A DNA stretch of 64,000 nt from positions 558,001 to 622,000 of the forward strand of contig JAPXFQ010002095.1 of the NCBI GenBank assembly GCA_028564705.1. Reading direction: 5' to 3'. How positions within the stretch are numbered: position 1 is the first letter of the stretch; every line of letters starts with the position of its first letter. The notes under the pieces are model-generated. The model saw only the letters and a program-made list of their open reading frames with translations. It ran no database searches and was not told where the DNA came from. This DNA comes from Apricaphanius iberus. Taxonomy: Eukaryota; Chordata; Actinopteri; Cyprinodontiformes; Aphaniidae. Shown here piece after piece: positions 29,101 to 42,500 of the stretch. The translations under genes and the position numbers were made by a program.

Positions 29101-32100
29101 ATCTGCATCTTTTCTGTTGTCCGACGTTGAACCTGTTTAACAGAAAAAAGATGAATTAGCTGAACGTTAAAAGATCAGAACTGGACAAATATTTCAGCGT
29201 ACCTCAGATTACAAACTGTAAATTTAGAGTAGAAACAATCAATACCGAATTTAATGCCTTATAGAAACATAAGAAGCGTTAACAGTTAAAGTCTTACTTA
29301 AGGTGTTTTACCGAGGAGTCAGAAAAACTTGTAATGTTGTGTTAAATTCAGGCAACAATACTTTTTTCAAACCGATACCGATATTAGATCTGAGTGCCAA
29401 TCATCAGTACCAATACCGATACTTCTACCACACAAAAAAACGCAATAAATCAGAGGACAGGTTTTATTTTCTTCTTCACTGCTTAATAAAACAAATGATG
29501 GTGGTTTAGATTAGGACTAAAAATATGAATAAAAATAACCAAATCATTTAAATTTCAAGTTACAAGAAACATTTTGTGTTCAATAATCGCAGAAATTCCA
29601 CATTTAAGAGTTTAAGAGATTTTTATGTAATACTTTTAGATTCATTTATCATTCCTCATCTAAAAGTATTACATTTAAACCCAAAAAAAATCTCCATGAT
29701 TAAAGGCATTTACTTTTGATAGTTAAATGAAGGCATTTTCTGACATTGTAAAGTCAAAACAACCGAGATTTTAAATCAGTTTTAAGCAGGGATGCACCGG
29801 TACGGATCCCGTCTAAGAAAATCTGCAATTCACCTCCCATTTACGGCCCTGCTCAGCAGCACTTAACATTTAGTCGCTCATTTATCGTTCTAAAACCTCA
29901 CAGGAGTCTCTATCAGGAGGGTTAGAAAGTATTGTTTCTCCCTATGGTCGCAGCGCAGCATTGAGTTGGTTTTTACGCTGTAAGTTTGGTTTCTGACGGG
30001 CCAAAATCAGCCGGAAAAAGATCCTTGATCCGCTGCCAAAGTTACCATCACACGACCGAAACACAAAAAGAAGCTTAAGGTCTGTCAAAACAGTTTTTAT
30101 CTGTTAATAATTCAGTGGAAGTAATTGAAACTACTGCTTTTCTCAGTCAGATAAACGCTGTTCTCCTGTGACATTATTTACATCTGATTGTTTTCCTCAT
30201 CGGACATGCATGAATCACGTAGCGGACTTATTTTGGATTTAAAATGTATGGAGTAAGGAAACTGTACACCATAGCTCCTTCCTCGGGAAAATGCAAATGT
30301 AACGTGTTATTCTCCATCCCTCACATAAGAAATGTGGAGTGTACCCGATATAAGATTTTTAGAGTAACTACTGTAGCACCGGTGCTGTAAGCTAAAAAAG
30401 TTAACGAATGCGGAGCCTTTTTTACAGAAATGGTAACAGGAATTTTAGGTTTGGCATCGGCAATATCCCCCGACTTCACACGTGCTTGTGTTGGCGACTA
30501 TCTAAGAGCTTTTTGCTTGTTTTCACTGCTCCGTGGAGAAATTAGGAGGAAGAAAGTTATTGTGATTGGACAGGATGTGGGGGAACTGCTGAGGATGGTT
30601 TTAACCCCCCTCCCCGGCTACGTCTGAACACGGCCTCAGAGGCTGAACTGCTGAATATTGGATGAGCGTCCCGCTGAGAGGGACAATCAACGCTCTCAGT
30701 GGGACGCAGAGGGAGGGAGTTTGGGCTGCTGGTCACTTTCAGAAGTTGGAGAGGAAGGGTCAGGTCTACCTTTGGGCTCCACGCCCGTCTGCTGGGGGGG
30801 CCGGCCGTCGGGTTCTTTGTCTCCCACAGGACGCAGCAGCTGAACCTCCAGGGAGGGGGGCTGAGCTGGGATGCTGCCGAACCCCGATGGGGCCCCTGGC
30901 TGCTGGAAGCTGCCGGCGGGGGGTCCGGAGGAGGCCGACAGCTGCTGCAGGGCCAGCATCTCCGGGCTCTCCAGCATAGACGAGGAGTGAGTCCTGCCGT
31001 TAGAGTCGGACGGGGGCGCGGGGGCCCGAGTAGACGGGGGTCCCAGGGAGCTGGCTGCAGCGGACATCCGGTGTGGCGCGTTGGGGGGGTGTTGGGGGTA
31101 ACCGGCGGCCTCTGGCCATGGCTTCTGTCCCATCGGCGGGGGGACTCCACCGTAACTGAAGCCGTTTTGGTTTCCGTTGGGATCCTGCAGTCGGTCCGGG
31201 CCCTGCCGACTCACACCGGGCCACAGGTTGGACGCCCCCATCCCAGGAGACCTCAGGTAGGGGTGCTGCGCGGGCCCTTCTGGGCCCGGATACCTGTTGG
31301 CCAGGGGGTGCAGGGTGTGGCCCTCGGGGCGCTGCTGGCTGGGATACATGCTGGCTTCGGGCGGGGGGCCGGGCTGCAGGGCAGCGGGGCGCGGCCCCAG
31401 GGACGGACCGTGGGTCGGACCCATGTAAGGGTGCTGCTGGCGGGGCCCCCCGCTGGGAAAGCCGGGCCTCATGTGGTGTCCATCAGCCATGCGGTTCTAG
31501 AGGAAACAGAAATATTACTGGGGTAACTGGTTTCCATTCACACCACATTCCTACTGTAAATGTCCATTTGTTGTTTATCAATATAAGCCTGTATAGTTAC
31601 ACGTGTTGTTCAGTAGAGGGCTCTGTCGCCTAGTCAGTGTCAAGCTGTGGTTGAATGAAAGTAAAACTTTTCCTTAAAAGAAAATATATTTCAATTCAAA
31701 TTAAATGTAGATTTAAAACCGGCATGACAATGATGTTAGCTTTACATCTACCAGCCAGTAGTGGGCGCCATTGGCTGATGCGGTCTCTATGATCCAACTA
31801 TATGGTCGGTAAAGCTGGGCTGGTACAGGGAAAAATGGTGGAGTCAGTAAGTCCAGCAGCTGCTTCAAAACCCCAGAGATTTTGTTATCCGTCTCAGGAG
31901 AGGAGAGACCACAGAAGAACAGAAACTAGAGTAGTTTTAGGGGAAGCCTACACTAGATGGACACACATAAAACATTTCTATGCCATCAAACACAAGCAAA
32001 AATGTAGACTTTCCTCCTGGATCGGTAAGCTAACTCACTAGCTAACTTTGCTAACGTTAGCTGTCAGCTAAACTCCTCTAGGATACATTCCTCACTGGAC

Positions 32101-35100
32101 ACAGTTCAGCTTGGTCACTGGGCGTATAGGCAGCAAACCTGGCAACCCAACAGCTGGAATGATTCTTTTTTTGCTTTAACTACAACCTAGACACACTGGA
32201 TGGCGCTATAGTGGTCATGTTCCACATCCAACCTTTAATCCAGCTAGTAACTACTGATCGGAGGAGTAATCTAGCTGTAATAATGGACTCAGACCAGAAC
32301 CTCCAGGGTCACATAAAGGCAATAACAAGGTCAGCTTTCTATCAGCTGAGGAACATTTCTAGGATTAAAGGAATGATGACACAAGGAGACCTAGAAAAAC
32401 TCATCCATGCCTTCATCTTTAGTTGGATTGATTACTGTAACAGTATCTCCACAGGTCTACCTAAAAAGTCACTCAGACAGCTGCAGCTGATCTAGAACGC
32501 TGCTGCTCGTGTTCTCACTAGAACCAGGAAAGTAGAACACATCATCCCAGTTCTAAAGTCCTTCCTCTGGCTCCCTGTAGCTCAGAGAATAGACTTCTAA
32601 ATACTCCTACTGGTTTATAAATCATTGATGATGTATGATGGAGACCTGCTGTTACTATAGCAACCCAGCAGACCACTCAGGTCCTCCATCTCTAGTTTAC
32701 TGATCATCCCTAGAAACAGAACTAAACACGGAGAAGCAGCTTTTAGTTTCTATGCTCCTCATATCTGGAACAAACTTCCTGATGACTGCAGAGCTGCTGA
32801 AACACTGAGCTGCTTTATATCAAAACTAAAAACTCGTCTGTTTAGAGCGGCCTTTAAGTAAACAATTGTGACGCTTAATCGTTGTTTTTTACTTTCCGTG
32901 TTTTACGCCCATCATGTTTTTATCATCTGTTCTGTTTGTTCCTTCCCCGTCGAATCATTTACAGCAACTTCAGTTACCGTGTTTTTTTAAAGTTTGCCAA
33001 ACAGATGAAATCATCTCTCCTTACCTGCATATTAAAGGAGTGAGGGTAGCGGCTGAAGCTGGGATCCGCGTGTCTCGGGATGTGGACCGGGTATCCGAAG
33101 CGTGGATCCACCACCATCCTCTGGCCGTACATCAGTGGACCGGGGGGACCGGCTGGAGGACGCAGCTGAAACAGGAAGACAGAATCAGGCTGGCCCCGAT
33201 CAGCGTCACCGACATAGAGATGAAGTCTAATGGTAAAAATAGATTATAGCCTACTAATAGTGGGCCAAACAAAAGGAGTAATGTAAAAATTATATACATT
33301 TAGCCAAAGGTAGAGACTTTAACTTTACCTTCATACCACAGATACGCATTTTGATGATGTCATCAAGCTGTGTCTGAATACTTCAGGTACGCCAGGAGGA
33401 TAAATACCAATGTTCAGTATTTGTCTTTAGTGTAGATATTGCCATATAAAATATGTTGTTTTTTGTTTTAACGGAAAAAAAATTGAACTTGAAACATTTT
33501 TTATAAACATATGTGCAGGTTTCGTGTTGTGCGATTTTAAATTAATAAAAAAGTAACCAGGAAACAAGTGAATTCTTACATTTAGCTTTTATTTGATTTT
33601 AAATACCGTAATCTTTATTTTGTGAGAATCTTTGAGGAAAAAATTAGGATATTATTTAAATGCATTTTGCAAAAATAAATATTCTTTCGACGGGATTCTA
33701 AACCTTTTTGAAGTTGTTGTTCTGCTGTAATGTATTTGTGTGATAATGTTCATAAGTATCCATTTTCACATAAATGAATAAAAAATTATATAATTATTTT
33801 TATTTAAGAATTATTAATATATATATATTAGGGGTGGGCGGTTTGGCAAAATTTTCATATCACGGTATTTTTTAAAAACATATCGGTATTACGTTAGTCA
33901 ACGGTTTTTTTTTCCCATACAAGACCGTTAATATCCACATTATCTTATAAGAATAAAGAATATAAAAATGTGCTTTAGGTGAATTATATGATATGAAAAT
34001 AATAAAAATAACTATTATTCTAGAATACATTCTTGATGTTCTAAGGCTGAAAGTATCATTTTTTTCAAACCTCACGTTGGCGCAAGCAACAAATTGCATC
34101 TTCTAATTGCTTTACATGTAGTACCGAAGAATCTCGCTAGGGGGCAGAGTATAGACTCAGACCAGATTTTGCCAAAGAAGAAGTAAAATAAACACGGTGA
34201 CCGTAGGAGATTATTAGCTGGTTAATATTCAGATAACAACAGAAAAAAAGACGGCAGAAGTATCGTAGATGGTATGTAAAACATATTTACCAAATACTTC
34301 TTTCCTACTGGTTTTGCCACCGTTGACCGCGTTTACCTACAGACGGTCAAATAGCGCTCAGCACTCCCCCTACTGGTTACTAACAATAGCGTTTTACAAA
34401 AGGTATGCCGTTCGGTTCTCGTTTGACATTTTAGAGCCGATAAACTTTTTAAACTACAGACGAGGATCCTCTTTTTTGGAATTACTTCAACAGAATTGTG
34501 TGCTTCGCTCCTGCCAGCAGCTGCACTTAGTTAAAAACGTTATTTTCTACACTGTGTTGAGCGTGTAGCAGTGAAATCGGTCCTGGCTGAAACACTTCCC
34601 CTCATTAAACGTTCCGGAGGTTTTCTGAGCTATTCATAGTGGTATTTATAGTGGTATATAAAAAATTTATATCATAATGAAAATAAACACAGGTTTTCAG
34701 TATGAACCGGTATACTAATATATATAATACACATATATATATATATAAAAATACACATACATACAGTCAGGTCCATAAATATTGGGACATCGACACAATG
34801 CTAATATTTTTGGCTCTATACACCACCACAATGGATATCAAATGAAACGAACAAGATGTGCTTTAACTGCAGACTGTCAGCTTTTATTTGAGGGTATTTA
34901 CATCAAAATCAGGTGAACGGTGTAGGAATTACAACAGTTTGCATGTGTGCCTCCCACTTGTTAAGGGACCAAAAGTAATGGGACAGAAGAAGAACCGTAA
35001 ATCAAACTTACACATTTCAATACTTGGTTGCAAATCCTATGCAGTCAATTACAGCCTGAAGTGTGGAACACATAGACATCACCAGACGTTGGGTTTCATC

Positions 35101-37697
35101 CCTGGTGATGCTCTGCCAGGCCTCTACTGCAACAGTCTTCAGTTCCTGCTTGTTCCTGGGGCATTTTCCTTTCAGTTTTGTCTTCAGCAAGTGAAACGCT
35201 TGCTCAATCGGATTCAGGTCAGGTGATTGACGTCCACTTCCTCCCCTTCAAAAACTCTTTGGTTGCTTTTGCAGTATGCTTTGGGTCATTGTCCATCTGC
35301 ACTGTGAAGCGCCGTCCAATGAGTTCTGAGGCATTTGGCTGAATATGAGCAGATAATATTGTCCGAAACACTTCAGAATTCATCCTGCTGCTTTTGTCAG
35401 CAGTCAAATCATCAACAAATACAAGAGAACCAGTTCCACTGGCAGCCATACATTCCCACGCCATGACACTTCCAGCACCATGCTTCACTGATGAGGTGGT
35501 TTGCTTAGGATCATGAGCAGTTCCTTTCCGTCTCCATACTCTTCTCTTCCCATCACTCTGGTACAAGTTGATCTTGGTCTCATCTGTCCATAGGATGTTG
35601 TTCCAGAACTGTGAAGGATTTTTTAGATGTTGTTTGGCTAACTCTAATCTGGCCTTCCTGTTTTTGGGTTTCACCAATGGTTTACATCTTGTGGTGAACC
35701 CTCTGTATTCACACTGGTGGAGTCTTCTGTTGATTGTTGACTTTGACACAGATACACCTACTTCCTGGAGAGTGTTCTTTATCTGGCCAACTGTTGTGAA
35801 GGGTGTTTTCTTCACCAAGGAAAGGATTCTTCGGTCATCCACTGCAGTTGTTTTCCGTGGTCTTCCGGGTCTATTGGTGTTTCTAAGCTCACCGGTGTGT
35901 TTCTTCTTTTTCAGAATGTTCCAAACTGTTGTTTTGGCCACGCCTAATTTTTTTGCTATCTCTCTGACAGTTTTCTTTTGTTTTTTTTTCAGCCTTGCTT
36001 CACTGATAGTGACAGCTCTTTGGATCTCATCTTCACAGTTGACAGCAACAGATTCCAAATGCAAACAGCACACTTGAAGTGAACTCTGGACCTTTTATCT
36101 GCTCATTGTAATTGGGATAATGAGGGAATAACACCCACCTGGCCATGGAACAGCTGAGAAGCCAATTGTCCCATTTCTTTTGGTCCCTTAACAAGTGGGA
36201 GGCACATATTCAAACTGTTGTAATTCCTACACCGTTCACCTGATTTGGATGTAAATACCCTCAAATAAAAGCTGACAGTCTGCAGTTAAAGCACATCTTG
36301 TTCGTTTCATTTGATATCCATTGTGGTGGTGTATTGAGCCAAAAATGTTAGCATTGTGTCGATGTCCCAATATTTATGGACCTGACTGTATATACACACA
36401 CATACATACATAATACCAGATGTTATGATCAGTTCCTAATCTTGCCTTTTTCCATTTTTACTCTTGAACAGTAACAGTTTAATTCTATTTTTGGTTCTAG
36501 ATCGGAGGATCCGCGGTGATTACCTGCTGCCCTGGATGGAACATGTGCTGCTGGCTTGGAGGGGCGGGGCCGCCGGTCCAGCTGGGAGGAAGCTGCGGTC
36601 GGGTCGCCCTGCCGTCCTCTGCCTCGGCGCTGTTCTTGCCCGGCGGGTTCCGCCTCCGCTGGACCTGCTCCGTAGCTCTGATCAGGCTCTCCGGTCCACC
36701 GTGTTTGCTGCCGCGGCTCCGTTTTCTGTCCTTGCGCTCCTTTTCTTCCCGGCTGATGTGGAACTCCTCGTCCGTGTCGCCGTCCTCCGACGGGAAGTGT
36801 TTCAGCAGGGCCCGGTTGAAGCAGCGCTCCAGGGACTCTGCCATGACGGTGTATTCTGGAGACAAAAACCCATCAGCTGCACCTCCTGAACCACAATTCA
36901 GGACCAGTTTTAATATCAGAGTAAATACTGGAAGCCGTTCACAAAACCAGAGTTCCTTTATATGGACACAAAAAACTAGAAACCAATCAGACTCTGTGAA
37001 AAAGTAATTGCCCCCATGAGTCTTCAGCTTCCTTCTCCGTACTGCTGGATTGTTTAATTTCTGCCATGCTGGAGAGAGTTTATAAGATTTATGTCCTCGC
37101 TTTGACTAGGCCAACCTAAAACCTTCGTTTTCGTTTTTTATAGCTCGGGTACAGTGATTGCCATGTTGACTGCATGTTGCGCTTCTGCAGCTGCACACAG
37201 ACAGCCAGAAAGACTGAAAACAATAGTGACCCGAGCCTCAGAGGGGAGGTATTTTAAGGTTGAAGATTTCTCTCCATTCCTTCACCAGAACAAAGAGAAG
37301 AAAGGACAGATCTGTAGAGGAGGCGAGCGGTACAGAGTCGTATCACTGATCCTGTTTTATACTCCACAGCGGAAGGACCCTGCTGAGCCCGGGGCAAAGC
37401 CCGATTCAAATTCAGCGTAAAGTTTTCACCTGGAGAGGGCCTTCCACTTAACATTTTTACTAAAACGTACTCACTATTCACTCACTATTAGACACTCATT
37501 GACACTGTTCATCAGCAAAATGAGGGGATTTGGGGGTGATGTGAAGTATAAATATTTAGAAGTACTGAGACTTTTACTTGAATAACATTTCTGGCTACTC
37601 TACTCACCTCTGCATTTAACTGCAAATAGAAAAGCAGAAGAAATATAATACATTTAAATAAATAAAAATGAAAAAATACAATAAAACAGAAGATTAC

Positions 37698-37736
<39 letters not shown>

Positions 37737-39522
37737 TACCGTTCAAAAGTTTGGGGTCACCCAAACAATTTTGTGTTTTCCATGAAAAGTCACACTTATT
37801 CACCACCATACGTTGTGAAATGAATAAAAAATAGAGTCAAGACATTGACAAGGTTAGAAATAATGATTTTTATTTGAAATAAGATTGTTTTTACATCAAA
37901 CTTTGCTTTCATCAAGGAATCCTCCATTGGTGGAGTGATGCTGAAAAACTAGTCCATGCCTTTGTTACTTCAAGGCTGGATTACTGTAACTGTCTATTAT
38001 CAGGTAGTCCACAGAATACAATTAAAAGTCTACAGTTAGTTCAAAATGCTGCTGCTAGGATTCTGATGAATATTAAAAGAAGAGATCACATTTCCCCTGT
38101 TTTAGCTTCTCTTCACTGGCTCCCAGTAAAATCTAGAATAGAATTCAAGATCCTCCTTCTGACATATAAAGCCCTTAATAATCTAGCTCCATCATACATA
38201 AGAGACCTGATTGTTCCATATGTTCCTAACAGAGACCTTCGCTCTCAGACTGCAGGTTTACTGGTAGTTCCTAGGATTTCTAAAAGTAGAATGGGTGGCA
38301 GATCTTTCAGCTATCAGGCTCCCCTCCTATGGAACCGGCTCCCAGGGTTGGTTCGTGAAGCAGACAATTTGTCTATCTTTAAAACTAGGCTAAAAACTTT
38401 CCTCTTTGACAAAGCTTACAGTTAGAGATATGTTTATAGGTAGTTAGAGTCAGGTCAGACAGGTAGATAGGAAGAGACAGGTTAATGTTAGTAGTCAGAC
38501 AGAGTGTCAAAAGTTAGGAAGAGATAGGAAGAGGTAGAGTAGCTAGGTAGAGATAGATTAATGTAAGCCAGGTAAAGATCCGGAGCCGGTCGCGGCTTAC
38601 CGCCGCGGAAGAAATGCGCCCCACAGGGGCCAGCCAGCGCCGGAGAGAGGTCCCTCAAGGGGATCCTCCCGCACAGTGCGGCCGCCCATTACCTGCCGGG
38701 TTGAATCCCCCGGGCAGACTGTGCGGACCCCACCCGTTTATCTCTTAAACGTTTCTCGCCCTCTTCAACTCTGTCCTCTCAGTTCTGTCTATTTTTCCTT
38801 AAGATAGTTGTCGACTATCGGTCTCGTGCCGGTATTTAGCCTTAGATGGAGTTTACCACCCACTTTGGGCTGCATTCTCAAACAACCCGACTCCGAGAAG
38901 ACCCCGGCATGACGGGGGCCGTTACCGGCCCTACACCGTCCACGGGCTGAGCCTCGATCAGGAGGACTCAGACAGAGTGTTGGTAGCCAGGTCACCTATG
39001 TAGATATTGCACCAAAAACCAGACATTTACAGCTAGAATAGTCATTTACCACATTAGCAATGTATAGCGTGTGTTTCTTTAAAGTTAAGACTAGTTTAAA
39101 GTTATCTTCATTGAAAAGTACAGTGCTTTTCCTTCAAAAATAAGGACATTTCAATGTGACCCCAAACTTTTGAACGGTAGTGTATATATATATATATATA
39201 TATTAGGGATGCACCGAAAATTTGGTTACAGAAAATTTTCGGCCGAAAATGACTCAAAAGTTCATTTTCGGTTTTCGGCCGAACTACCTAAATCACCGAA
39301 ACAACACAGCCGAAACTTTATTGATCTAATTTATATCGTGCATTGTTTTTATGTCAGTGCAAAATAAATATCTTCATAGTTTTGTAACTGATTATATTGC
39401 AATGCCTTGATTTTAGTGAGGTTAGTACAAATCATAGCCATAAATTCTATGGTTCTAATAATTGACAATCATTTCTTTCGGTGTTTCGGTTTTCGGCCAA
39501 GAGTTTTACCTTTGGTGCATCC

Positions 39523-39561
<39 letters not shown>

Positions 39562-42500
39562 AAAAATATTTAAAAAAATAAATATGTTAGAAAAGTAGAA
39601 AAGTAAAAAATTAAATAAATAAATATAAAGTAAAATAAATAAATAATAATTAAAAAGATTAAAAACTAAACCAAAAAATACTAAACATAAACAAACATAT
39701 AAAAATAAATAATAGGGTTAGGGTTAGGGTTAAATAAATATAAAGACAAATAAATAAAACTGAAAAAATAAAAAGTAAAACAAAAAATAAAATAAATAAA
39801 TATAAAGGAAAGTATAAAAATGCATAAATAAATAACAAAATGAAGAAATATGAAGAAAAATTTATAAATAAATAAAAAAGATGAAAGATTAAAAGAAAAA
39901 ATAACTAAATAAAAAGATCAATATCAACATAAATAAATAAATACAAATTAAAAAGTAAAACAAAAAACTATATAAAGAAAAAGAACTAAATAAATATTTT
40001 ATATGATTATAATATATTTATAAATACAAATCTAAATAACTATAGTAAAATAAAGACATGTGTAAGGGTGTGAATACTTTTATCATAGCAGGGATCATAT
40101 AAGCTACCCCAGCAGCCAGAGGGCTTGGTCTGACCCCCCCCCCCCCCTTCCACCACCCCTGGAGAGAACATTCAGCTGGATGGATGGCTCCAGACAGGGT
40201 GCTTAGGGCCTGGAATGTTTCTGCAGCACTGCAGGGCTCGGGTCCCCCTGAGCACCGAAGCACAGCTCAATCACTCCCCCTTAATCATTGTCAATCCCCC
40301 CCCCCCCCCCCCCCCCCGTCCCCTTTTGGGTCCAACAGTTCCCCTGAGAAGCAGATTAACACGTCTTTCTCACAGCTAACCTGTAGAGAAGCAGATTCTG
40401 AATATCAACGCGTGATTGTGCGACTGATAGATTACCGCTATCCTCTCCGTTGTACTCCACGCAGTTTTCAAACATGAGCTTCACGTCAGCAACAAACTCC
40501 TCCTTGGTGACGTACTCTCCGTCCCCGAGCTTCTTCTCAATGGTGGACAGGTCCATGGGAGTCTGACAGGGTGGGAAGGTCACGGAGGTCAGATCGTTCA
40601 GCGTGAATCCGCCGCGTGCCGTGGATTAAAGCCACCTACCTGGATGATGTCGTGGTAGTTTGGGGCGTAGGAGTCGTCGACGGGCTCCAGGAACGGCCAG
40701 GCGTCCTTGTGGGCTTTCAGGGCCTCGAGAACTGAACGACAACGACGAGTCGGATCAGGTAAAAAAACGCCGTCAAACGACAATGCCGTCTTTCTGTGAA
40801 CGTACCTTTATAAAGAGCCGTGTAGTCATCGTCGATGTCGTAACTGTAGAGACAAATATCAGAGATGAGCGACAGTGAGTCATTCACGGCGTTAAACACA
40901 AAGCAGCAGGTCAGTGTTTGTGTTTAGGCCCTTCTAACACACAAAGTCTGTTTGATTTCTGTCTGCGCTGACCCTGGAACGCCAGCAGTTTGACCTCTGA
41001 CCTCAGCTACAGGAGATCTGTCTTATGGCTTAAGTAGATTTTGGTGTGTGAAGCAGCTGGTGTTTGTATCTTGGAGTAACCCGAGTAAAATTCTAAATAG
41101 GCATAAAGTTACACTTTTAATTTCTATTATCCAATTTAATAAATATGGTTATCCAATATTGGTTGATCCTTTTTCCGTAAATTCAGAATTGAACATGTAA
41201 GGGGAAAGTCATTGAAAAGCGACCAAAATGAAGGCTATTGTGGCCACAAAACCTTAAAAAACAACAACAGAAAAATCAGTTTGTGGACGGCTGTACACCG
41301 CAATGACTTATGGGTAATGTGTTGGTGTTAATTGCAAACGTCATAGTGCCGTGCTCCTTAGTTATCCTTTCACGTTGTTGTCGGTTTTCGGTGGTTGCTG
41401 TCCGTGCGTCGTCATGGAGACGCCGGTGAACAGGAGTCGGGTTTCTGCCTCGACCTTCGTGATCGTGCGGCGCAACACCGCGACAAATGAAGCCGATCTT
41501 ATCGCTCTAGTGACTCACTTCCTGGGTAGCGTCACACTAGAGATATTTCTTTCTCCCGAATACAAATATTTCATAAAGTTTTTGCCAGCAAAACATGTTC
41601 GTATCCGAATATCGTATTCTGCGTCGGCTCCACCCCTAATCTTGACTCAAGGACGCCCCCTTTCTGTTTCGACCCCTACCAACAATAACAGTGTTTTAAC
41701 CTGGGAAAGTAGGCGGAGTTTATTTAGCTCATCCTAAAAATCAATCAGGGAAAATTGTTAATATTATCTGAGACAATCTGAAGCTCGAACAGAATAGAAA
41801 GGTTGAACTAAAGCATGACATTGTAACCACGGTAACACAACAATCTAACAATGAATATTAAAAACGTAGTTTTACATTTTGTTTTAATTAAACTTTTTAA
41901 ATATATCTTTTTTTCTCTCAATTAAAATGATACAGTATATAAATTTTAATTCATCCAAATGTATTTTATAATATTTTAAAAAATAAAATAGAATTTGAAT
42001 TTAAAAAATGTATAAAATAATTTGTCACAAAGACAGTTTCCTAGTTACCAAACAAAAATGTAAACAACTAAAATATTTTAAATACTAAGTCACCCATTAG
42101 TTCCCATATACCTTGTGGTTTCTGGCTCGGATGATCTGAGCGGTTTTACTGGAAGGTGAACCTTGCGTCCCACAGCATGATACTGCCACTGCCGTGGAGA
42201 TGCGTTAGCGCCTTCTTCCCCATGGCTGCTGCATGTTCCTCCTGGTTTCGGCTCTTATACCTCACATATCAGAGATAGCTGTCCTGTCAACAGATCCTCC
42301 CACCTGAGCTGTGGCCCTCTGCAGCTCCTCCAGTGCTACCATGGTCCTCTTTGCCGCTTCTCTCTACTTTTGGAACGTCCCTCCCGATTGATTTCCCTTC
42401 ACCCGAACAGATAAACGTCTTCTCTAACGTTCTCTAAAGCAGCAGCAAATATCGTCTCTCGGTGATAATCGTTTATGACTGCACCACCTTTTAGCCGACG

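Larger units (their letters stand above)
37734..39182. mobile_element. Tc1-like non-autonomous element enclosing an L2 fragment and a 28S rRNA fragment
   Basis: The left end CACTACCGTTCAAAAGTTTG and its reverse complement at the right (39145-39182), next to TA repeats, are Tc1-like terminal inverted repeats. The interior near both ends is Tc1-like; the middle is foreign (37935-38430 LINE, 38577-38970 rDNA). No transposase. Confidence 0.8.

Noticed and set aside
30557..31526. Long plus-strand frame (275 codons) and alternative minus frames
   Set aside because: Antisense or off-frame shadows of the Pro/Gln-rich cecr2 exon 30770-31496.
35568..36077. 169-codon plus-strand frame
   Set aside because: Antisense of the Tc1-like transposase.
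41351..41737. 128-codon plus-strand frame in a cecr2 intron
   Set aside because: No recognisable domain, no splice context; sequence looks like old repeat.
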